Below, piece after piece: positions 23,765 through 29,839 of a DNA stretch of 29,839 bases. The notes under the pieces are model-generated. The model ran no database searches. It saw only the letters and a program-made list of their open reading frames with translations, and was not told the origin of the DNA. The stretch is from Firmicutes bacterium UBA3738. Its GTDB lineage: Bacteria; Bacillota; Clostridia; Peptostreptococcales; Anaerovoracaceae. Numbering within the stretch: the stretch's first letter is position 1; each line of letters begins with the position of its first letter. Position numbers and translations under genes: made by a program. The stretch covers positions 1 through 29,839 of the forward strand of contig DFGY01000100.1 of NCBI GenBank assembly GCA_002372505.1, written 5' to 3'.

Positions 23765-24313
23765 ATGTTTACTCGAAAGGAATTATTAAAGATGAGAAAA
23801 CTATTAATCGTAATCGACATGCAGAACGACTTCATCGATGGAGCTCTCGGCACAAAAGAGGCTGAGGCAATAGTTGATAACGTTGTTGCCAAAATCGGAC
23901 AGTACGATTCAAAGGACGTTATTGCAACAAGAGACACACATACGGAAGATTATATGAACACAATGGAAGGAAAGCACCTTCCCGTAATTCACTGCGTAAA
24001 GGGTACCCACGGCTGGGAAATAAACGACAAAGTAGCAGCTGCTCTGGGGGATGCTAAAATTATAGACAAACCTACTTTTGGTTCATTCGATCTGGTTGAA
24101 GAAGTTAAAAAAATCTGTGCAGACGATGAGGTAGAAGTTGAAATGATTGGTCTGTGCACAGATATATGCGTAGTTTCAAACGCCCTGCTCCTTAAAGCCG
24201 GCGTTCCCAATGTTGAAGTCAGCGTAGATGCAGCTTGCTGTGCAGGCGTCACACCTGATTCCCACAACGCAGCTCTATCAACCTTAGGCGCTTGCCACGT
24301 TAACGTAAACTAA
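23765..24313 (+). CDS. Isochorismatase-family cysteine hydrolase, probable nicotinamidase
   Basis: A protein of 182 residues of the isochorismatase fold. Catalytic triad: D18 in VIDMQNDF, K102 in IDKPTFGSF and nucleophile C135 in GLCTDICV. Nicotinamidase-type metal ligands are suggested by D57 and H59 (RDTHTEDY) and H76 (LPVIHCVKGTHGW). The likely reaction is nicotinamide to nicotinate for NAD salvage, but related amidases share these motifs. ATG 23765 has GAGGAG 6 bases upstream. A second ATG at 23792, after AAAGGA, gives the more family-like start MRKLLIVIDMQ. Its 3' end overlaps the convergent gene at 24300 by 14 bases. Confidence 0.85.
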   Translation: MFTRKELLKMRKLLIVIDMQNDFIDGALGTKEAEAIVDNVVAKIGQYDSKDVIATRDTHTEDYMNTMEGKHLPVIHCVKGTHGWEINDKVAAALGDAKIIDKPTFGSFDLVEEVKKICADDEVEVEMIGLCTDICVVSNALLLKAGVPNVEVSVDAACCAGVTPDSHNAALSTLGACHVNVN

Positions 24314-25073
24314 TACCTTCGCCATCGGCAGGTATGAAAATATTATCGGCAAAACCATTAGCTCTGGCAAATTCCCAGAGCTTTTTTCTTGAAAGGGTCC
24401 AGTGGTTAAAGGCCTCCATGTGGACTGCAACAATTACAGACTCCGGCGCGGCCTTATGAACCTCAAGAACGTCATGCTCATCCATAACTATCCTGTCGCC
24501 TGCCAGCTCATTTGCGCCGCAGTTAAGGACTATTATATCCGGGCTGTACTTTTTTATTGCCTGCTCCACACCTTCATACCAGACTGTATCACCGGCAATG
24601 TAGATGGTCTTTTCCCCTTCTTTTCTAAGAATTACTCCGCAGACATTTCCAAGGTCATCTAAAGCCGCCTGGTCCATACCGGGCTCACCGTGTCTGCCGG
24701 TTGTCTTTAAGATTTCTATTCCGTAATATTTTGAAGGTAGAGGCATAGCCTCAACATTTTTAAAACCCAATTCTTCCATGGCAGCCACATCTGCTTCATC
24801 CTGGACAAACATATCTATGTCCTTTGGAAGAGCCTGAGCCGCTTCACCGTCAAAGTGATCCGAGTGCATGTGGGTTACGATAACCGCATCTGTCATCTTA
24901 AGTATTTCCTTTACGCTTACGGGCAGCTCCACTACCGGGTTTCTTTCATGGGGATGGGAGCTGCAAGGGAAAGGATCCCTGGAGCCTTTCTTCCCAAAAG
25001 CCGGGTCCACAAGAAAACGGTTTCCCGCATATTCCACTATCATGGTTGAATTTCTTATGAGATTGATTTTCAT
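24300..25073 (-). CDS. Metallo-beta-lactamase-fold hydrolase (UlaG-like)
   Basis: A protein of 257 residues with the MBL metal motif HMHSDH (H68, H70, D72, H73), a further His in TTGRHGEPG, the bridging Asp in YIAGDTVWY and a late His in VHMEAFNHW. It resembles UlaG/RomA-like members (COG2220), some of which act on phosphodiesters or lactones; the substrate here is unknown. AGGAGG at 25080-25085, 6 bases upstream of ATG 25073, fixes the start, so an in-frame start at 25112 is unlikely. Last gene of the minus-strand cluster that starts near 29.7 kb. Its end overlaps the end of the convergent nicotinamidase-like gene. Confidence 0.87.
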   Translation of the reverse strand: MKINLIRNSTMIVEYAGNRFLVDPAFGKKGSRDPFPCSSHPHERNPVVELPVSVKEILKMTDAVIVTHMHSDHFDGEAAQALPKDIDMFVQDEADVAAMEELGFKNVEAMPLPSKYYGIEILKTTGRHGEPGMDQAALDDLGNVCGVILRKEGEKTIYIAGDTVWYEGVEQAIKKYSPDIIVLNCGANELAGDRIVMDEHDVLEVHKAAPESVIVAVHMEAFNHWTLSRKKLWEFARANGFADNIFIPADGEGISLR

Positions 25074-25099
25074 AAGGCGCCTCCTATTCAGCTTTCTTT

Positions 25100-25127
25100 T
25101 TAAGCTTTCCACTTTAAGCTTTCCACT
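25100..25127. repeat. 14-bp tandem duplication at a stop codon
   Basis: TTAAGCTTTCCACT is repeated twice in tandem (25100-25113, 25114-25127). The second unit carries the TAA stop and last codons of the gene at 25114-25989. The first unit is in the gap after it. The protein end is unaffected. Confidence 0.95.
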
Positions 25128-25989
25128 TCAAATAATTATCCACAAATTCGTATGTAAGCATTCCTTCATCCGCCATGTAAGACAGATATGAGCGAAGAGT
25201 GCTGCCTACAAGGACGTACTGATTAAAGTCCATGGCCAGATTGTAGTGGTCAAACATCTGCTTTATGAGCTCTTCGGTTATAACCGGCTCCTTGCACTTT
25301 TCCTTTATTACTTCAATTATCTCAAGGACCTTCTCCCTGTTTATCCTGCAAAGCTCTTTCATATCGTCGCAGGCGGGAGCGTGAGCAGGCACGAACTTTG
25401 TACCTGTCCAGTCTTCTATTTTATCCAGGGTCTCAAGGTAAGCTTTTACGTCATATATAAAGCCTACGTGATACTTGTCCAGAATGTTCTGAGCCGATAC
25501 GCAGTCAGCCATGAAGTATACATCGTCGGGAGTTTTTACTCCTATCATGTCGATATAGTGACCGGGCAGGCTGAATATTTCCATTCCATCCGGCAAGTCC
25601 ATTTCGGCAATGTCGGTATAAGGCGTGGGCTTGGCCATTAGGAATTTATTTTTCAGAGCCTTTGAAGGATAGCCGCCGTAAAGAATGGTAGGCTCAAACT
25701 GGGGCCACTCATTTATTGCTCCTTCCTGTATTGTTGTGTAGGCAGTTGCGCCTGTGCGGTTAATGAGAATCTGATTGCCGCCGATGTGATCTGCATTTGA
25801 GTGGGTATTGATTATAGCCTTAAGCTCCCACTCATTGGCCTCAAGGTGGCGGATGACCTTTCTTCCCGCATCCTTATCGCCGCCGCTGTCTATGAGGATT
25901 ACCTTTCCGTCATCATCCAGGTACAGCCCCATTTTTGCCGGGCATTCAATGTAGTAGGATCTGTCAGTTACTTTTACAAGTTCGTACAT
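25114..25989 (-). CDS. Metallo-beta-lactamase-fold hydrolase with variant metal motif
   Basis: A protein of 291 residues with an N-terminal MBL fold: LIDSGG at 33-38, then THSNADHIGG, LPGHYIDMIG, YFMADCVS and FVPAHAP. In the core motif the second His of HxHxDH is Asn (H63, N65, D67, H68), so one Zn ligand is altered. About 80 C-terminal residues (from roughly 205) are helical, resembling the winged-helix tail of some glyoxalase II-like proteins. Substrate unknown. It follows the flavodoxin-NUDIX gene by 26 bases and precedes another MBL gene by 40 bases. Confidence 0.85.
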   Translation of the reverse strand: MYELVKVTDRSYYIECPAKMGLYLDDDGKVILIDSGGDKDAGRKVIRHLEANEWELKAIINTHSNADHIGGNQILINRTGATAYTTIQEGAINEWPQFEPTILYGGYPSKALKNKFLMAKPTPYTDIAEMDLPDGMEIFSLPGHYIDMIGVKTPDDVYFMADCVSAQNILDKYHVGFIYDVKAYLETLDKIEDWTGTKFVPAHAPACDDMKELCRINREKVLEIIEVIKEKCKEPVITEELIKQMFDHYNLAMDFNQYVLVGSTLRSYLSYMADEGMLTYEFVDNYLKWKA

Positions 25990-26015
25990 CTGATTTTCTC
26001 CTTTGGACTTTTTCT

Positions 26016-26993
26016 TTAGATTATTTCTTTGTAATATTTCAGAAGTATGTGGAGTTTGTGTTCATCCCACAGCTTGTCGATCTCATCCCTGGTCATCCAG
26101 GCTACATCGCTAACCTCTTCCTCCTGCATTATTATATCAGAAATGTCCACATCTTTCTCGAACATCCAGACGTCGTAGAAATCCTGAAGGCCGTCGCTTC
26201 TGACGCTTCGTACAAGTTTGCCTGTGCTTGGATCAAGGTCGATGCCTAGCTCTTCCTTGACCTCCCTCACGCCGCCGGTAAGGCTGTCTTCTCCCGCGTC
26301 CACTGCACCGCCTGTTGTCTCCCAGGCACCGGGACACCAGCCCTTTTTCATGCTGCGCCGGGACATAAGGTATTTACCCTCGCTGTTTTTAATCCAGACG
26401 CTGACTACGATGTGATACCGGCCTTCGGGAATCTCGGCTCCCCTGTTCATGGTTTCCCCGGTGGGATTCCTGTCCGCATCGTAAAGATCCCATAGCTCGT
26501 CTGTTTCGTAGCTGCCAAGGATCTTGAGACACCAGTGCTCCATTTCCTGAAGCTTTGCCGTGTCTCTCTTTTTCATGGGGTCAATAAGATTTAAGGTAAG
26601 ACTGTCCGGGTTGGCACCTGCCGTCTTCATCATATAGTCAATGCACTTGTCCCCGTTTCCGCCGGTGCTGCAAGCAAAAAAGGCCAGCTCTTTTCCGGAC
26701 AGATTGTTGGCCGCCAGAAATGTGTTAATCGGTGGCGCCGGGTTACCTGCCCATACAGGAGTGCCTATTACTATTTTATCGTAATTGTCTTTATTGAATT
26801 CGTAGTCTTTGAGTTCAGGCATTTTGTGAGCCAGGGCATCCTTTCCCGCAAGATACTTGCTGACCTTACCCCTTGGATACGGCTCCTTTGGCTCAAGCTC
26901 AATTAAATCTGCTCCGGTAATTGCAGAAATATATTCTGCTGCATACTTGGTATTTCCTTCGTGGGAAAAAAATACTACTGCCGTTTTTACCAT
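26016..26993 (-). CDS. Flavodoxin-NUDIX hydrolase fusion protein
   Basis: A protein of 325 residues in two parts. Residues 1 to about 160 are flavodoxin-like: FMN phosphate loop SHEGNTKYAAEYI, central VIGTPVWAGNPAPPI, and FFACSTGGNGDK around the isoalloxazine site. Residues about 165-325 are a NUDIX hydrolase with the start ELWDLYDADRNPTGE typical of stand-alone clostridial NUDIX proteins. The full NUDIX box is at 229-251: G, five residues, E, seven residues, REVKEELGI. Both halves look functional. The fusion would join an FMN redox module to a nucleotide-diphosphate pyrophosphatase, with biological role unknown. The frame is continuous with no sign of a frameshift. It lies 7 bases after the peptidase gene. 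Confidence 0.88.
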   Translation of the reverse strand: MVKTAVVFFSHEGNTKYAAEYISAITGADLIELEPKEPYPRGKVSKYLAGKDALAHKMPELKDYEFNKDNYDKIVIGTPVWAGNPAPPINTFLAANNLSGKELAFFACSTGGNGDKCIDYMMKTAGANPDSLTLNLIDPMKKRDTAKLQEMEHWCLKILGSYETDELWDLYDADRNPTGETMNRGAEIPEGRYHIVVSVWIKNSEGKYLMSRRSMKKGWCPGAWETTGGAVDAGEDSLTGGVREVKEELGIDLDPSTGKLVRSVRSDGLQDFYDVWMFEKDVDISDIIMQEEEVSDVAWMTRDEIDKLWDEHKLHILLKYYKEII

Positions 26994-27000
26994 GACGCGC

Positions 27001-27966
27001 CTACTTTCCTAAATCACATATTGCAGGAAGACCATATGCTCCCTTTGTATTCTTAACTGCATTTTGAATAGCCTTCTCCGTGACCATTGCCGCAGCCTGG
27101 GCAAAGGCATCGGGATTAACTTCCTTGCTTCCGCAGGACATGCAAAATGTTGTGTCGCCGTCTGCGGCAGTGTGGACAGGTGATATTGCTCTCGCAAGTC
27201 CATTATGCATTACCTGGGCTGTTTTGTTTGCTTCTATTTTACTGAGAGCTCCATCTGTAATCAGGCAGACTAAAGTAGTGTTTTCTCTCTGTATGGAAGG
27301 CTCCCCTCCCATCCTTTCCACCATGAGTCTGGCGGAATCTGTGAATGTGCCATCAGCCTTTACTGCGCCGGCAATGATTTTTCCATCCTCGAGTACATCT
27401 CCGAGGGCGTTTACCACTGCGATGGCTCCCAGCTTTACTCCCGCTGATTCTATGGCGTAAACACCAAGTCCGCTCTTCATTGCTTCCGAAGGTCCGTTCA
27501 TCTTTCCCACGGTAGCCCCTGTTCCGGCACCTACGTTACCTTGCAGGTCTGCGGAATCGGAAGAAGAAAAGGCTTCTACGCATGCTTCATACCCCATTTC
27601 CTTATCAGGTCTTATGCCCGGCTCTCCTACCAGCAGGTCAAAGATAGATGCGCCTACCACAAGGGGGATTACGCAGCCGGCAAGCTGATATCCGATTTTG
27701 TTTTCTTCAAGATAGCTCATGGCACCATCGCCGGCCGCAAGGCCAAAGGCGCTGCCACCGGAAAGCATTACTGCATGAATCTCCTGAGCATTCTTTACGG
27801 GGTCGAGAAGAGGAGTCTCTCTGGATGCCGGGCCTCCGCCTCTTACTTCGCATCCGCTGATAGCTCCCTCGGGACAGATTATAGCCGTGCAGCCTGTGCC
27901 CCCTGCAGGATTTTCCGCATGGCCAATTTTAAACTCTGTTATATCTTTTATTTTTATCTCTTTCAT
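27001..27966 (-). CDS. P1-family peptidase (DmpA/BapA-like aminopeptidase)
   Basis: A protein of 321 residues of the Ntn-type P1 family (COG3191), which includes L-aminopeptidase/D-esterase DmpA and beta-peptidyl aminopeptidases. Typical segments are FKIGHAENPAGGTGCTAIIC near the start, VRGGGPASRET, HAVMLSGGSAFGLAAGDG, GNVGAGTGATVGK and the C-terminal PVHTAADGDTTFCMS. Members self-cleave before a Ser or Thr that becomes the N-terminal nucleophile; the candidate here is the Thr in ENTTLVCLITDGAL. No signal peptide is seen, so it is cytoplasmic. Substrate unknown. It is 10 bases downstream of the D-Ala-D-Ala carboxypeptidase gene. Confidence 0.9.
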   Translation of the reverse strand: MKEIKIKDITEFKIGHAENPAGGTGCTAIICPEGAISGCEVRGGGPASRETPLLDPVKNAQEIHAVMLSGGSAFGLAAGDGAMSYLEENKIGYQLAGCVIPLVVGASIFDLLVGEPGIRPDKEMGYEACVEAFSSSDSADLQGNVGAGTGATVGKMNGPSEAMKSGLGVYAIESAGVKLGAIAVVNALGDVLEDGKIIAGAVKADGTFTDSARLMVERMGGEPSIQRENTTLVCLITDGALSKIEANKTAQVMHNGLARAISPVHTAADGDTTFCMSCGSKEVNPDAFAQAAAMVTEKAIQNAVKNTKGAYGLPAICDLGK

Positions 27967-27976
27967 TATTTATTTC

Positions 27977-29254
27977 TTATTTCTTTCCGAAAACTCTTTT
28001 CTTTTTACGCTTCTTTCCTGCTACTACAATGGCTATGGCCACAGCCAGCATGGCTGCCACAACAAATATTGCCGCTCCTATTCTGAAGAGCTCCTGAGTC
28101 CTGGATATGACGTCCTGAGTACTTACAACCGTAGATGCGCCCAGCACTCTGTCATCGTAGCTGGCAGTAACCTTTCCGACTATTTCACCCTTCTTTATAG
28201 GAAGAGTCACTTCATCGTAAGGCTTTACGTCCAGCTTCACATCTTCCGCTTTCACTCCCTTTGGAAGGAGCAGTCTTATATCGTTCTTCGCCTTGGTGCC
28301 TACAACCTTCCCGTCGATACTCACTTTGCTTTTAGGTATATCGTTTTTGTCCAGCACTTCAACGTGGTATTTCTTAAAGTAATAATCGAATATTGCCGCA
28401 GTGTCCTTGACAATGGCGTCCTGTCCGCTTTCGTTGCGCATGGCGACTGCTATTAATCCCAGATCGCCCCGACGGGCATATGTAATAAGGTTGAAACTTG
28501 ATTCGGTAATGTATCCCGTTTTACCGCCTACTACGCCTTTGTAATATGCGTACTTCGTCTTAACCATACGATGATTGTTCCAAAGCTCCCTCTTCTTTGA
28601 CTTGTTGGTCTTGGGAACTACATGTTTAATTGTGCTGAAGATTTCTACGAACTCCTTGTTCTTTACGCAGGCCCGCATAACCTTTGCCATATCCTTGGGT
28701 GTTGTGTAATGCTTTTTGTTGAACAGTCCGTGGGGATTGGTAAAGTGAGAATCGTCCATTCCAAGCTCTTTTGCCTTTTCATTCATGAGCTTGGCGAATT
28801 CCTTTACTGAGCCTGACGTCTCTTCTGCAAGGGCCACTGCACAATCATTGCCGGAGCAAAGGAGCAATCCGTAGAGAAGATGTCTTATGGTAATCTTCTC
28901 ACCTACGTCCAGAGCAATGTGGCTGGATGATGGGTCTATTCCATTTACCGCATTATCGGACACCGTAGTCTCCTTATCAAGATCCTTCGTGTTCTCCAGC
29001 ACCACCAGAGCCGTCAGAACCTTTGTTAGACTGGCAGGATAAAATCTTTCATCTCCGCTCTTGTCGTAAAGAACCCTTCCCGAGTCTGCGTCTGTGCAGA
29101 CCATTCCCTGGGCCTCCACGCCTACAGTCTCAGGGCCGTCTACAGCCTCAGCGCCGGTAGCTGCCGTAAATGATGACAGGCACATAATGACCGTCATTCC
29201 AATAATCATTAAATAACTAACTACTTTTTTTCCTTTATTTGCTTTCATCTTCAC
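27977..29254 (-). CDS. D-alanyl-D-alanine carboxypeptidase (S11, DacF-like)
   Basis: A protein of 425 residues, a penicillin-binding protein that trims the last D-Ala from peptidoglycan stem peptides. It has an N-terminal signal segment (residues about 10-35), the active-site S75-x-x-K78 in ASLTKV, S134-G-N136, and KTG at 245-247. A C-terminal beta domain (about 300-385) is followed by a membrane span near residues 393-413 and a Lys/Arg tail. It thus acts outside the cell, held at the membrane by its C-terminus. The start is GTG 29254 with a weak AGGG upstream, or ATG 29248. Either overlaps the end of the DUF1836 gene, suggesting coupled translation. Confidence 0.93.
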   Translation of the reverse strand: MKMKANKGKKVVSYLMIIGMTVIMCLSSFTAATGAEAVDGPETVGVEAQGMVCTDADSGRVLYDKSGDERFYPASLTKVLTALVVLENTKDLDKETTVSDNAVNGIDPSSSHIALDVGEKITIRHLLYGLLLCSGNDCAVALAEETSGSVKEFAKLMNEKAKELGMDDSHFTNPHGLFNKKHYTTPKDMAKVMRACVKNKEFVEIFSTIKHVVPKTNKSKKRELWNNHRMVKTKYAYYKGVVGGKTGYITESSFNLITYARRGDLGLIAVAMRNESGQDAIVKDTAAIFDYYFKKYHVEVLDKNDIPKSKVSIDGKVVGTKAKNDIRLLLPKGVKAEDVKLDVKPYDEVTLPIKKGEIVGKVTASYDDRVLGASTVVSTQDVISRTQELFRIGAAIFVVAAMLAVAIAIVVAGKKRKKKRVFGKK

Positions 29255-29741
29255 TCATAGTCCCTATAAGACATTCACAGGCCAGCTTCTGTGCGTAACT
29301 GGAAATAGCAAGCCTAAGTGCCAGTTCAGAAACCTCCTCCTCACTCATAGTATTTTTTATCATAGAACCAACTTCACTAAGCTCCTCATCCAGAATGGAA
29401 GTGTACTTATTATAGAAATCACCTATATCGTCATCCTTCATCTGAGAATCGAGAAGCCTGCCAACTTCACTGACTGAAACAACCTGTTTAAGAAGGCATA
29501 TTGCAGTAAGATACGCTATATGCCTGCGACTGTACTTTTTGCCACTGGCCTTGGGCATGACCTTTTGTTTAACATAGTTGTTGACCATGGCAGAAGTCAG
29601 GTTTTCATTTACGGAAAGACCAATGTGCTGTCTTTTCATATAACTTAAAACCTGATCCATGTAAAGATCGATGTCCGGGATGTTATCCCAGTCCTCAGGC
29701 CTCTTTCCGGCAAACAATTCTTTGCAATCTAATAAATCCAT
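29235..29741 (-). CDS. DUF1836 domain protein
   Basis: A protein of 168 residues of a Firmicutes family of unknown function (DUF1836). Recognisable parts are IDLYMDQVLSYMKRQ, LTSAMVNNYVKQKVMPK and the basic YSRRHIAYLTAICLLKQV, a helix-turn-helix-like region resembling MerR-type DNA-binding segments. A helical C-terminal half follows. Possibly a transcription regulator, but this is inference. ATG 29741 is preceded by AAGGAAC. An in-frame start at 29813 would lie upstream of the -10 element at 29772 and is rejected. First gene of the cluster running down to 24.3 kb. Confidence 0.82.
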   Translation of the reverse strand: MDLLDCKELFAGKRPEDWDNIPDIDLYMDQVLSYMKRQHIGLSVNENLTSAMVNNYVKQKVMPKASGKKYSRRHIAYLTAICLLKQVVSVSEVGRLLDSQMKDDDIGDFYNKYTSILDEELSEVGSMIKNTMSEEEVSELALRLAISSYAQKLACECLIGTMSEDESK

Positions 29742-29771
29742 ATTGTTCCTTCCTCTTTTTTTGACTAACCG

Positions 29772-29800
29772 ATTATATAATATTGAAAACGATTTGTAAA
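29772..29800 (-). promoter_or_regulatory. Promoter of the DUF1836-dac-peptidase cluster
   Basis: Minus strand TTTACA (29795-29800), a 17-base spacer and a perfect TATAAT (29772-29777). The predicted start falls about 24 bases before ATG 29741. The remaining bases up to 29839 show no gene. Confidence 0.85.
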
Positions 29801-29839
29801 ACCTTAAGCGCAATTGGATAGTGTCAATTTATTGTGGAG

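Overview
The window reads as a chromosomal segment of a Firmicutes bacterium of the class Clostridia. The evidence is the single-chain PurL-PurQ protein of about 1,250 residues, AGGAGG-type ribosome binding sites, a DacF-type carboxypeptidase, a DUF1836 protein, a Pss/Psd phospholipid pair and moderate G+C. I cannot place it to genus. Almost everything is on the minus strand. The exception is a plus-strand island at about 20.5-24.3 kb. There are no tRNA, rRNA, IS or CRISPR features.

Layout. (1) 1-1.75 kb: two nearly identical copies of the 5' end of a secreted fibronectin-III protein gene, one cut by the window edge, plus a 43-codon membrane ORF overlapping the complete copy. (2) 1.8-6.5 kb, minus: a likely operon of flippase-like membrane protein, pssA, psd, a CobW-type GTPase with a 31-histidine tract, and a second CobW-like GTPase that lacks the CxCC motif and carries a DUF1980-like tail. 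(3) 6.5-20.3 kb, minus: a purine biosynthesis operon, purL-E-C-M-N-F-H, a lipoprotein gene, purD, then an alpha/beta hydrolase and a metallo-beta-lactamase-fold protein, ending at a hairpin terminator. (4) 20.5-21.15 kb, plus: a secreted PepSY protein. (5) 21.2-23.7 kb, plus: a metal-efflux operon of an ArsR repressor, a stand-alone HMA protein and a P1B-type ATPase, with a near-consensus promoter and a 12-2-12 operator. (6) 23.8-24.3 kb, plus: a nicotinamidase-like hydrolase. (7) 24.3-29.8 kb, minus: DUF1836 protein, D-Ala-D-Ala carboxypeptidase, P1-family peptidase, a flavodoxin-NUDIX fusion and two metallo-beta-lactamase-fold hydrolases, behind a strong promoter.

How the genes work together. 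The pur cluster encodes nearly the whole route from PRPP to IMP; purB, purA and purK are not in the window. The most striking point is PurF. It keeps the PRPP loop and four cysteines matching the Fe-S ligands of the Bacillus enzyme. However, it begins Met-Gly-Gly instead of Met-Cys-Gly and has lost the other glutaminase-site residues, so the first committed step may use free ammonia or a separate ammonia donor. Phosphatidylserine and phosphatidylethanolamine synthesis (pssA, psd) shares a transcript with putative metal-handling GTPases. The ArsR/HMA/ATPase set is a self-contained metal export unit.

I see no unknown multi-gene defence or mobile system. The unusual material consists of altered enzymes, fusions and regulatory architecture, set out in the findings.
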